In this document: piece after piece, positions 1 through 6,576 of the stretch | How the letters are laid out: each line of letters opens with the position of its first letter | Position numbering within the stretch: position 1 is the stretch's first letter | NCBI GenBank assembly: GCA_937873135.1 | Contig: CALMVQ010000087.1 | Span: 1 to 33,265, forward strand | Reading direction: 5' to 3' | Source of the DNA: an uncultured Scytonema sp. | Lineage (GTDB): Bacteria; Cyanobacteriota; Cyanobacteriia; Cyanobacteriales; Nostocaceae | DNA: 33,265 bases | The notes under the pieces: generated by a model | What the model was told of the DNA's origin: nothing | What the model saw: the letters and a program-made list of their open reading frames with translations, nothing else | The model's database searches: none | Translations under genes and position numbers: made by a program

Positions 1-343
1 TTAGGGGCAGAGATTGGTTGTAGTATTTGAGGGCAAGTTGAGGTTGACTAATTTTGTTTACACTCTTACCAAGCCAAACCAATGCAGTTGCTTCCAGTTT
101 TTGATCATGAAGTTGTTGTGCGAGATCCACAACTTGTTGGAATGTTTGTATAGCTTGTTGGTATTGCTCGTGCTGTGCTTGTTGCTTTCCTTGCTCTAAT
201 AATTGTTGTGCTTGTTGAGCGGATACTTTTGGCGTTTGTGCTTGTGCTTGTTGAATTACGAGCAATGCAGAAACTGGAGTTGTACCAATACATACTGCTA
301 AAAGCTGACTGATAATCTTTTTCACATAAAAAATTTTTTGCAT
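1..343 (-). CDS. Exported TPR-repeat protein, N-terminal part (cut by window edge)
   Basis: An open frame on the minus strand runs from ATG at 343 off the left edge (114 codons visible). The protein starts MQKIFYVKKIISQLLAV, a basic then hydrophobic signal peptide ending near AQAQT, followed by a glutamine- and alanine-rich helical stretch with the spacing of a tetratricopeptide repeat (EQGKQQAQHEQYQQAIQTF, then LVWLGKSVNKISQPQLALKY). It is therefore probably secreted or periplasmic and uses TPRs for protein contacts. In cyanobacteria such N-termini often precede a CHAT protease domain, as in the gene at 9471, but that part lies outside the window, so the full function is unknown. If the transposon reading of the 1886-2640 region is right, this gene could be transposon cargo; that is inference. 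Confidence 0.75.
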   Translation of the reverse strand, partial: MQKIFYVKKIISQLLAVCIGTTPVSALLVIQQAQAQTPKVSAQQAQQLLEQGKQQAQHEQYQQAIQTFQQVVDLAQQLHDQKLEATALVWLGKSVNKISQPQLALKYYNQSLPL

Positions 344-599
344 TGATTTATACAATATACTGATTTCTAAAAATGATGTGACTAAGCACTTCTTAAAAAA
401 AAGTCGCACCAATCATCGAACCTCTTGGCAGACATTTCCCAACTTATCCTAGTGCATGTAAGTCGCGTCAAAATGTATTGATAAGCCAGAGTTCGAGCCT
501 ATTAAAAATCAGTTCTAAGGGAGATCCATAAAAATAATAACGCTTCCCCAACTACATTAAGAGCGCTCACCCTTTTTTATCTGTCATGATATTTAGATG
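344..599. other. Intergenic stretch without a recognisable gene
   Basis: AT-rich, stops in all frames. It should hold the promoter of the leftward TPR gene. I see no RNA gene, no clear terminator and no transposon terminus here. Confidence 0.5.
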
Positions 600-622
600 A
601 ATAGTCATGAATCGTGAGTAAA
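600..622. repeat. Copy 1 of a dispersed AGTC..TGAATCGTGA motif
   Basis: The sequence AATAGTCATGAATCGTGA followed by GTAAA is nearly the same as that at 943-965. It lies about 80 bp upstream of the first small HTH-like gene; the second copy lies between that gene and its paralogue. The half-sites form an imperfect palindrome (TTTAGTC/GACTAAA in copy 2). It could be an operator for these genes or a duplication boundary. Confidence 0.5.
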
Positions 623-704
623 TGAGGGACTCAATTCACGCCAGGTAATAGACATCATTCCCCCAAAGGCTGAATATAGAATCGAAGCACTTAGTGAAAA
701 GCCC

Positions 705-942
705 TTGGAGCCGATGGAATACTGTAAAAGATGGGTTGATATGTCCCCTGATGACCGAGGGTACAGAAAAGCCTGCATAGCCGCTCTAGCCGAAGCAACT
801 GGGCTAAGTCCAAGGACTATAGGCAATTGGGGAGCGAACGAACGAGAAACGACCCAATTATGTAGCGCATATTTTACGAATGGCGGATCATCTCAACCAA
901 ATCAAAAAAATAGTCTTACCTCCTGACTTTCCTCAAGAATGA
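705..942 (+). pseudogene. Small HTH-like protein, copy 1, frameshifted
   Basis: From TTG at 705 the frame gives EPMEYCKRWV, then YRKACIAALAEATGLSPRTI, which matches the paralogue at 1090 (EPMEYCRRWV, YRSSCINAIAQVTGTSPKTV). The match stops after NWG near 832 and continues in the next frame as RPNYVAHILRMADHLNQIKK, ending PPDFPQE at 942, against RPKYITRILRQADLINQFKQ and PSGFPQD in the paralogue. One base lost around the G run at 830-833 explains this. The conserved part looks like a helix-turn-helix (TGLSPRTIGNWG). I do not recognise the family. No in-frame ATG fits; TTG or a lost upstream start is possible. A programmed frameshift cannot be excluded, but decay is more likely. Confidence 0.6.
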
Positions 943-965
943 TTTAGTCGTGAATCGTGACTAAA
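943..965. repeat. Copy 2 of the dispersed palindrome
   Basis: TTTAGTC, then GTGAATCGT, then GACTAAA: a 7-bp inverted repeat beginning at the stop codon of the frameshifted copy 1 and upstream of copy 2. A reduced version, GACTAATTTAGTC (1399-1411), spans the stop of copy 2. The arrangement repeats with the gene, so the motif belongs to the duplicated unit. Confidence 0.55.
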
Positions 966-1089
966 AGACTTGTACTATAGGCAGATATTTCCTAAGTTGA
1001 AGTCAGCAAGCATGGGTTTTGGGTGCATTAGCTTGATGCCTCCACAATTAAGCGTTGCTATCACCTTTACTCGCTCACGAATCCTCAAA

Positions 1090-1404
1090 ATGCAAACTGG
1101 GAGGCAATCCCACCAAAACAAACATCGAATTGATACCCTCTGTCAGTTGCCCCTAGAACCGATGGAGTATTGCCGTCGTTGGGTTACTCACGAACCAGGA
1201 CGCAATTATCGCTCTTCTTGTATTAACGCGATCGCTCAAGTTACTGGCACGAGTCCCAAAACTGTAAAAGACTGGGGAAGAGATTTTCGCTGTAGACCAA
1301 AATACATTACTCGAATTTTGCGGCAAGCTGACTTAATAAACCAATTTAAACAGCTTGTTGCTCAAGGAATTATCAATTTACCTTCGGGTTTTCCCCAGGA
1401 CTAA
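1090..1404 (+). CDS. Small HTH-like protein, copy 2 (intact)
   Basis: From ATG at 1090 this gives 104 residues; an ATG at 970 would add 40 residues of unconserved sequence, so I prefer the shorter form. The core conserved with copy 1 is EPMEYCRRWV, a basic helix (NYRSSCINAIAQVTGTSPKT), a WG motif and a C-terminal helix RPKYITRILRQADLINQFKQ, ending LPSGFPQD. TGTSPKTVKDWG resembles a recognition helix region, so DNA binding is plausible but unproven. It lies just upstream of the DUF262 fragment and near the CRISPR array and transposon end, so it may be cargo of that element or its regulator. I do not recognise the family. Confidence 0.5.
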   Translation: MQTGRQSHQNKHRIDTLCQLPLEPMEYCRRWVTHEPGRNYRSSCINAIAQVTGTSPKTVKDWGRDFRCRPKYITRILRQADLINQFKQLVAQGIINLPSGFPQD

Positions 1405-1439
1405 TTTAGTCGCTACTCGCTACCAATTATAAGCAAAAG

Positions 1440-1466
1440 CCCTTGTACTGACTGCAAGGGTTATTT
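1440..1466 (+). terminator. Likely terminator of the small HTH-like gene
   Basis: CCCTTG, a 9-nt loop, CAAGGG, then TTATTT. The hairpin lies 36 bp after the stop codon at 1404 and before the DUF262 start. The stem is short (6 bp), so the call is moderate. Confidence 0.45.
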
Positions 1467-1501
1467 AGGCTGGCATACAGATGGTCTTTTAGACGTGCGT
1501 T

Positions 1502-1885
1502 ATGACAGCAACAGCAGAACACCAAATGGATTCGATTTCGACATTTGATATTACAAAATATCCCTTATTTGATGTCTTAAAGGATATCAAAATAGGACGT
1601 ATTCAACTACCAGATTTTCAGCGAGATTGGGTTTGGGATGATACCCATGTACGCCGTTTGCTAGCAAGTATATCGCTGGCTTATCCTATTGGTGCAGTTA
1701 TGATGCTTCAACAAGGTATTGAGCGCCAACAATTTAAGCCGCGCCTGCTTGATGGTGTAGCAACTACCGCAACCCAAACACCAAATTTACTAGTACTCGA
1801 CGGACAGCAAAGACTAACAACTTCGTTCATGGTGCTACTATCTGAGCAACCCGTCGTCATCAAAGACCCAAGCCAGAAATTAAGA
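1502..1885 (+). pseudogene. DUF262 (ParB/Srx-like, GmrSD-N type) protein, truncated by CRISPR array
   Basis: ATG at 1502 opens a frame with the hallmarks of a DUF262 N-terminal domain: FDVLKDIKIGRIQLPDFQRD (about residues 26-45), a W-W motif, LLASISLAYPIGAVMML, and the signature LVLDGQQRLTTSF (about residues 97-109). DUF262 proteins act in nucleotide-dependent restriction and anti-phage systems (GmrS side of GmrSD, and relatives) and are usually 500-700 residues long. Here homology stops after about 128 residues: at 1886 the frame runs straight into an intact CRISPR repeat and ends at a TAG at 1979-1981. All downstream domains, including any HNH nuclease, are missing. The most economical reading is a deletion or recombination that joined this gene to the array. 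Confidence 0.75.
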
Positions 1886-2285
1886 GTTTCAACAACCATT
1901 CCGGCTAGGAGTGGGTTGAAAGCGTTAAAGTCCATTGTTTTTCTCCGTAATTTTTACGGTTTCAACAACCATTCCGGCTAGGAGTGGGTTGAAAGAGGCA
2001 AGACATTGTTTGGCAGAAAACAAACCCAAAGTTTCAACAACCATTCCGGCTAGGAGTGGGTTGAAAGGGCAAGTTAGTAGTGCATTAGTTGGATTAACGG
2101 CTGTTTCAACAACCATTCCGGCTAGGAGTGGGTTGAAAGAAGCGTAATAATCACCCTTTTACTTTTCAAAGGCAAAAGTTTCAACAACCATTCCGGCTAG
2201 GGGTGGGTTGAAAGCCATCCAAGCGAATGCGTTTATACGTACTGGATGAGTTTCAACAACTATCCCGACTAGGGATGGGTTAAAG
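1886..2285 (+). CRISPR. CRISPR array, six repeats, type V-K-like repeat
   Basis: Repeats of 37 bp begin at 1886, 1959, 2031, 2103 and 2178, with a degenerate 36-bp one at 2250. Each starts GTTTCAACAACCATTCC and ends GTGGGTTGAAAG. Spacers are 36, 35, 35, 38 and 35 nt. Repeats 1-4 are identical, repeat 5 has one change, and repeat 6 has several (CTATCCCGACTAGGGATGGG, one base lost), the usual decay at the leader-distal end; transcription is therefore rightward and the leader should be left of 1886. No leader is present, because a truncated DUF262 gene abuts repeat 1. From memory, the repeat is a near match to that of Cas12k transposons. No cas gene or tracrRNA is recognisable in the window. Confidence 0.93.
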
Positions 2286-2311
2286 ATAATAAGTCAATGG
2301 GTAGTTGAATT

Positions 2312-2386
2312 GCTTCAACCAGACTTTAAAATGACCACAAATTACAACTAATCATGAGAGGGTTGAAAGGAGTGCTGCGATCGAAC
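2312..2386 (+). ncRNA. Delocalised homing crRNA unit (atypical repeat plus tRNA-Ala guide)
   Basis: After the array comes a strongly diverged repeat: GCTTCAACCAGACTTT at 2312, unrelated sequence, then GAGGGTTGAAAG ending at 2369, keeping only the two ends of the normal repeat. The next 14 bases, GAGTGCTGCGATCG (2370-2383), are identical to the minus strand of the adjacent tRNA-Ala gene (2699 down to 2686), with further agreement at positions 16 and 17. In the tRNA gene this match is preceded by GTA, a fitting GTN PAM. Cas12k transposons are known to carry such a separate unit with a short spacer that directs insertion next to a tRNA gene. Spacer, PAM and transposon end agree here, so the call is strong although expression is not shown. 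Confidence 0.88.
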
Positions 2387-2441
2387 AAATATCAATAATC
2401 AAATAATACGCTTTGAGCAACAACTTGTTGTATGGTCAAAC

Positions 2442-2640
2442 GACATTAATTTGCGAAAACTTAGCATAATTAAATTAACTCTAAACAACAGCCACAGCGA
2501 TATTAATTTGCGCATCGCGACATTAGTTTGCGAATGTATAATTAAGAAAATCATCTCGGGAAACAGATTGACAAATAATTTGTCGTTTTACTTTTTGACA
2601 AATAGTTTGTCGCCACGGACAAATAATTTGTCGCTCTACA
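2442..2640 (-). mobile_element. tRNA-proximal end of a Cas12k-type Tn7-like transposon
   Basis: Six copies of a TnsB-type site lie at 2442-2456, 2499-2513, 2519-2533, 2570-2585, 2597-2612 and 2618-2633. The three outer ones read GACAAATAATTTGTCG (or one change), the three inner ones GACATTAATTTGCG-like. Read toward the element on the minus strand, the terminus is TGTAGAGCGACAAATTA, starting at 2640, which resembles the known left ends of Cas12k transposons (TGTACAGTGACAAATTA, from memory). The end lies 60 bp from the PAM at 2702-2700, within the 60-66 bp these systems use. The target duplication should be ACAGT (2641-2645); I find no partner end in the window, so the other end is outside it or lost. 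Confidence 0.85.
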
Positions 2641-2647
2641 ACAGTAA

Positions 2648-2720
2648 TGGAGAATAGGAGACTCGAACCCCTGACCTCTGCGGTGCGATCGCAGCACTCT
2701 ACCAACTGAGCTAATTCCCC
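2648..2720 (-). tRNA. tRNA-Ala (anticodon CGC)
   Basis: A complete cloverleaf of 73 nt on the minus strand: acceptor GGGGAAT/ATTCTCC with discriminator A, D-stem GCTC/GAGT, anticodon stem CTGCG/CGCAG around the loop ATCGCAC (anticodon CGC at loop positions 3-5), and T-arm AGGGG TTCGAGT CTCCT. CCA is not encoded. The anticodon arm contains a HIP1 octamer. This gene is the attachment site of the adjacent transposon end: the guide matches its D-arm/anticodon region and the insertion lies 7 bp past its 3' end, leaving the tRNA intact. Confidence 0.95.
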
Positions 2721-2787
2721 GATGCTAAATCTTGGATTTCATCTTTGGTGCTTCCATCCAAAATTTGTACCAACACAATTATCTATT

Positions 2788-3516
2788 CTAGCATTCTTCG
2801 ACAGTAGGTTGAAACTCTTTTTGGGCGTAAACGTCCTGAACCCTTTCCCATTCTAAGTCTGTCAGATAATCCACCGTCCAGTTGCAGAAGCGCTGAAGCA
2901 TGTGGAATGGGTAAGTATTTGCCACCCCAACCACTTGCATACCTGCAAGTTTCGCGGCTTGGATGGCGGCAGGGGTATCTTCAATAGCCAGACATTCTTC
3001 TGGTTGAAGATTGAGATCGTTATATTCTTGGTTTAAACGTTCCACTGCCAGCAAATAACTGTCGGGTTCTGGTTGAATGGAGGTAATTTCATCACCAGCA
3101 ACGATCACTTCAAAATATTGAGCCAGTTGGCTGCGATTCAGTACAAGTTCTATCTCTTGGCGGATGGTACTACTCACTAACGCTAATTTGAGATTGCGTG
3201 ATCGCACCTGAAATATCAAGTCGTCTAAACCCGTATACAAAGGCAACTTTTCTACTTTTTCGAGTTGCTCAGCATACACAAGTGCTTTACGATTGAGCAA
3301 CTTGGTTAAAGAAGCTTCACTGACGACACGACCGCGAAGCCTAAGCAAATTATACAGACAAGCGCGATCGCTTTTTCCCAGACAAACTTGCCGATACTCA
3401 CCTCGGTTGAGAATGAGATTCTCCTCAATAAAAATCTGCTCTATAAATTGCTCTGTAATTGAGCGATCATTGACGATCACACCATTAAAATCGAGTATAA
3501 CTGCCTTTAAAGTCAT
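2788..3516 (-). CDS. HAD-superfamily hydrolase-like protein with altered catalytic motifs
   Basis: 242 residues, the size of the beta-phosphoglucomutase/phosphoglycolate phosphatase branch of the haloacid dehalogenase family: motif I ILDFNGVIV (residues 7-15), a helical cap, motif II LALVSST, motif III region SIQPEPDSYL, and motif IV LAIEDTPAAI followed by AKLAGMQVVGV. Two expected residues differ: the second aspartate of the DxD motif is Asn11, and the motif III lysine before PEPD is glutamine. The nucleophile Asp9 and the motif IV acid pair remain, so phosphatase activity may be weak, altered or absent. Its start codon overlaps the stop of the upstream methyltransferase by ATGA, so the two are translated together. 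Substrate unknown. Confidence 0.85.
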   Translation of the reverse strand: MTLKAVILDFNGVIVNDRSITEQFIEQIFIEENLILNRGEYRQVCLGKSDRACLYNLLRLRGRVVSEASLTKLLNRKALVYAEQLEKVEKLPLYTGLDDLIFQVRSRNLKLALVSSTIRQEIELVLNRSQLAQYFEVIVAGDEITSIQPEPDSYLLAVERLNQEYNDLNLQPEECLAIEDTPAAIQAAKLAGMQVVGVANTYPFHMLQRFCNWTVDYLTDLEWERVQDVYAQKEFQPTVEEC

Positions 3517-4412
3517 GGCATTGCGTCAAAAGCTAGAGATGGAACACCCTGTAAACCACTACTATCTAGTGTAGGAGTAGAACGCCATACATTTCTTCGG
3601 GTGTGAAGATCTTCAACCGGAATAGGTTTTATCCCGCTAGTGACTTGATTGATCCACCATACATCATGGGTTTGTACTGCTTCAAATCCCGTTGCACTCA
3701 TACTGGCATCCATACTCCCAGCAGCATATTCACGAATGTACGGCTCCTCAAAAACATTATTAAGCCATTCTAACTGACGTAGAGTCTTTTGATTGGCATC
3801 TAGAATTAATACTTGTCCGCCAGCTACCAGCAATCTCAAGCTTTCCCGTAGAATAGCTTGAGAGACAACAGTTGGTGTTTCGTGCAATAATAAAGAAGCG
3901 GTTATCAAGTCAATTGAACCACTCTTGAAACTTGTTTCTTGTGCATTTCCGTGTCTCCAAACTATGTCTAAATTAGCATTTTGGGCTTTGTGTTCTGCCC
4001 TGACTAACATATAAGGCGATAAGTCCAACCCAATGACTTCGGCATCCGGGAAAGTCTGCTTTAACAATAAGGTTGTAGAACCTGTACCGCAGCCTAAGTC
4101 TAGAATGCGTCGCGGCTGTACTTTGACAGCATCAATTAACGCCTGACGCACCAGAGTTTCGTTTGGTGGCAGAACGTATTGGGTAATGGGATCATAGGAA
4201 ACTGCTGCATCAGGGTTGAGATATCCACCCTTAATCCCGTGGAAGTTTTGGCTGTAGTACGTGGGTGTAACAACGTCGGCACGCCGAAAGAGATCGCTCT
4301 GTTTCTCCCAGTCAACACTCTCGTAATAACGCTGTAATCCCTTCTCGTCAATCAATAGACGTACTACAGGAGATAAAAAACGTTCCCAGATTGTATCTTG
4401 ACCAACTGCCAT
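3513..4412 (-). CDS. Class I SAM-dependent methyltransferase
   Basis: 299 residues. Motif I is ILDLGCGTGSTTLLL (about residues 103-117), followed by the acidic strand end VIGLDLSPYML, then a GNAQET motif and a post-motif LITASLLLHE; this is a Methyltransf_11/25-type Rossmann fold that binds S-adenosylmethionine. The N-terminal ~95 residues (start MAVGQDTIWERF) and the C-terminal ~60 residues are extensions, possibly for substrate recognition. It is cotranslated with the HAD-like gene (4-bp overlap), so the two may act on one small-molecule substrate, but nothing in the sequence names it. Confidence 0.85.
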   Translation of the reverse strand: MAVGQDTIWERFLSPVVRLLIDEKGLQRYYESVDWEKQSDLFRRADVVTPTYYSQNFHGIKGGYLNPDAAVSYDPITQYVLPPNETLVRQALIDAVKVQPRRILDLGCGTGSTTLLLKQTFPDAEVIGLDLSPYMLVRAEHKAQNANLDIVWRHGNAQETSFKSGSIDLITASLLLHETPTVVSQAILRESLRLLVAGGQVLILDANQKTLRQLEWLNNVFEEPYIREYAAGSMDASMSATGFEAVQTHDVWWINQVTSGIKPIPVEDLHTRRNVWRSTPTLDSSGLQGVPSLAFDAMP

Positions 4413-4961
4413 ATGATTATTTCTCAGCTATTTTGACCAGAGTAATTTGATTTACAAATTTTAATCTAATTTTCCAATATCTACCTATCTTGAAGGTGGG
4501 GAATAGGGAATCGGGAATAATTTCTTTCCCATGACTAGCTTGCGTCTATATCACTTGCAATGGATGACTGTCAGCAGGGTTGACAGTCGTCACACTATTA
4601 TGTAGTATGTGTAATATATAGATTAGGCTTTGCGGTTTGCTCTCAATGATTGCGAAGAACGAAGCATAAAAACCCTTGGAACTCATTATGGGCTGAAGCT
4701 AGCTGTACTTAGATGGAAATTATTGAATCCTATGCTATTTTTTTACATTTTTATGATTTAGATGCGTAAATAAAATATCAAGTTATGGGACACCACATTG
4801 TAAAAGCGAACAGCCTTTCGCCCCTACGAAATCTGCTATAACGGTAATATTGGGTTTCTAACCTTGATTAAATAATTAGCAAATAATATGGTATGAATTT
4901 ATACTAAAAGTAAGTACCAAATTGTGAGTCCAATCCAAAATCTAAAATCCAAAATTAAACT
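4413..4961. other. Intergenic stretch between divergent methyltransferase and rtcB
   Basis: About 550 bp, AT-rich, stops in all frames. It must hold the promoters of both divergent genes. It contains one degraded dispersed palindrome (4800-4827) and, just before rtcB, the common cyanobacterial spacer sequence AATCCAAAATCTAAAATCC. I see no RNA gene or small ORF with support. Confidence 0.5.
4800..4827. repeat. Degraded copy of the GTAGGGGCGAAC palindrome
   Basis: GTAAAAGCGAACAGCC then TTTCGCCCCTAC. Related copies lie at 22890-22917 and in the core of the element at 30279-30375, so this is a dispersed small palindrome. Confidence 0.6.
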
Positions 4962-5423
4962 ATGCCCTACGAAGAGTTAAAACTTTCAACACCATTGCCT
5001 GTTTTGTCTTGGGCAAATCACCCCTTAGGACACGAAGAAACCAAGATGGCAAAAAATGTTGCATCACTGCCATTTGTTTACAAGCACGTATCATTGATGC
5101 CAGATGTTCATCTGGGTAAAGGTGCCTTAGTGGGTTCTGTCATTGCCACAAAAGAAGCAATTATCCCTGCGGCGATCGGAGTAGATATTGGTTGTGGCAT
5201 GATGGCAGTTAAAATGCCATTTAATAGTGACCAACTCGAAGGCAAGCTGAAGAAAATCCGCTTGGATATTGAAGCAGCAATTCCGACTGGTTTCAACGAA
5301 AATAAAGACGTTGAAAAAAGTGTCACCAACTGGCAGTATTGGCATGATTTTAAAGACTTGCATCGTGGAGTGCAAGATCTGCAAGGGAAAGCGATGAAAC
5401 AAATGGGTTCTCTGGGAGGGGGT
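4962..5423 (+). CDS. rtcB: RtcB RNA-splicing ligase, exon 1 (residues 1-154)
   Basis: RtcB joins RNA 2',3'-cyclic phosphate ends to 5'-OH ends using GTP and Mn(II), in RNA repair and tRNA splicing. Exon 1 encodes MPDVHLGKGALVGSV, then GVDIGCGM with the metal ligands Asp75 and Cys78, and ends QMGSLGGG. The frame then leaves the family, reading nine foreign codons to a stop at 5456. The family sequence resumes at 5792 with NHFIEV, in a frame that joins exactly if 5424-5791 is removed. The joined protein is 393 residues, normal for the family. The interruption has the marks of a group I intron, so I treat this as a split gene and not a pseudogene. No strong ribosome binding site precedes the ATG. 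Confidence 0.9.
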
Positions 5424-5791
5424 GAAGAATTGCCCCTTACTGTAGTAATACAGTAATCAAAACTCGTCCAAATCGGTGAAGGCTGAGATTGCTAATACCG
5501 AGGGAAGCGGTAAAACGCCCTGTAGAGAGCAGAGGGACTTGGGCATCCTAATTAGTTAGGATGAAGGTGTGCTCCGAACTATACCGAACACAGAAGGTAT
5601 AGAACCAAGCAGAAATGTCTTGGTCGATTGCAAATTTTATCTGTGATATTGTGGAGTCATGGAACCCACAAATCTCACACTCGAACCAATTCGGTTGAGT
5701 GTTCGATGAAAGTGTTAGGCAGAAATCGAAACATTATTGAACTTAGATTGTGGAGACTGAGTAAGCTTAACAAGCAATTAGTAACAAATTG
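5424..5791 (+). ncRNA. ORF-less group I intron in rtcB
   Basis: A 368-nt insertion with no long ORF. The upstream exon ends in T and the insertion ends in G, as group I splice sites require. Exon bases GGGGT (5419-5423) pair with GCCCC at 5432-5436 to give a P1 helix with the U-G wobble at the splice site. Further helices fit a group I core: GAGCA (5527-5531) with TGCTC (5570-5574) as a P7-like pairing, enclosing CATCC (5544-5548)/GGATG (5559-5563) as P8, and CTATACC (5579-5585)/GGTATAG (5596-5602) as P9. Removing it restores the exact RtcB reading frame. No domain V or other group II mark is seen. The subgroup cannot be set by eye. Confidence 0.85.
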
Positions 5792-6511
5792 AATCACTTC
5801 ATTGAGGTTTGCCTCGATATAGAGAACTCTGTTTGGCTGATGCTGCATTCCGGTTCGCGCAACATTGGTAACAATCTCGCTCAATGCCACATTAACACTG
5901 CTAAGGAATTAGCCAAAATAGCGGGTAATAAGTTGCCCGATCCCGATTTAGCATACTTTGTTGCTGGTACGTTAGAATTCCAAGCATACTGGCACGATTT
6001 ACAATGGGCACAGGACTATGCCCGTTTTAACCGTGAGGTGATGATGGCGCGTTTTAAGCGGATTATCGAAAAGCATCTGGCGGGTGGTAAGGCGAGTAAG
6101 CCTTTATTAGAGGTGAATTGCCATCACAATTATGCTGAAAAGGAAGTGCATTTTGGCGAGGATGTGTATATCACTCGCAAAGGTGCAGTCCGCGCCACAG
6201 AACAAGACTATGGTATTATCCCTGGTTCGATGGGAGCAAAATCATACATTGTTAAAGGTAAGGGAAATCACGCAAGTTTTTGCAGTTGCAGTCACGGGGC
6301 TGGGCGTTTAATGTCCCGAAATAAGGCAAAGAACGCCTATACACTTGATGATTTGATTGAGCAAACAAAAGGCGTTGAATGTCGCAAAGATTCAGGTGTT
6401 TTAGATGAAATTCCTGGTGCTTATAAGTCAATAGATGAGGTGATGAACCAACAACTAGACTTGGTAGAACCAATTGCGACTTTAAAACAAGTTGTGTGTG
6501 TGAAAGGGTAA
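5792..6511 (+). CDS. rtcB: RtcB RNA-splicing ligase, exon 2 (residues 155-393)
   Basis: Starts at Asn155-His156 of the conserved GGGNHFIE motif, whose His is a metal ligand. It carries LMLHSGSRNIGN (His173), VNCHHNYAEKE, the GIIPGSMG loop, and CSCSHGAGRLMSR, in which His322 is the residue that becomes guanylylated. All catalytic residues of the family are present, so the spliced product should be active. The frame can also be read from a TTG at 5789, but that codon is the last of the intron; there is no convincing independent start, and the mRNA has to be spliced for a working enzyme. Confidence 0.9.
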   Translation, partial: NHFIEVCLDIENSVWLMLHSGSRNIGNNLAQCHINTAKELAKIAGNKLPDPDLAYFVAGTLEFQAYWHDLQWAQDYARFNREVMMARFKRIIEKHLAGGKASKPLLEVNCHHNYAEKEVHFGEDVYITRKGAVRATEQDYGIIPGSMGAKSYIVKGKGNHASFCSCSHGAGRLMSRNKAKNAYTLDDLIEQTKGVECRKDSGVLDEIPGAYKSIDEVMNQQLDLVEPIATLKQVVCVKG

Positions 6512-6553
6512 TCCGCTTTCAGATACCCGACTTCTCTAAGGATACATCTGGCG

Positions 6554-6576
6554 AATGAGGGGTCTTACCCCTCATT
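6554..6576 (+). terminator. Hairpin after rtcB
   Basis: AATGAGGGG, TCTTA, CCCCTCATT: a perfect 9-bp stem 43 bp past the stop codon. No T-run follows, so it may be an mRNA end stabiliser and not a classical terminator. Confidence 0.5.

Noticed and set aside
600-965. The TTTAGTC...GACTAAA motifs as the opposite end of the Cas12k transposon
   Set aside because: They lack the GACAAAT-type core, occur as gene-linked single copies and have no TGT terminus with an ACAGT flank.
2286-2311. A sixth normal spacer of the array
   Set aside because: Only 26 nt before the atypical repeat and no matching length; more likely linker between array and homing unit.
5457-5788. rtcB as two separate genes or as a pseudogene
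   Set aside because: Exact frame restoration, group I splice-site rules and a matching P1 helix make an intron the better explanation.
5424-5791. Intein or group II intron in rtcB
   Set aside because: The insertion has stops in the entry frame and is too short for an intein; no GUGYG start, domain V hairpin or AY end is present.
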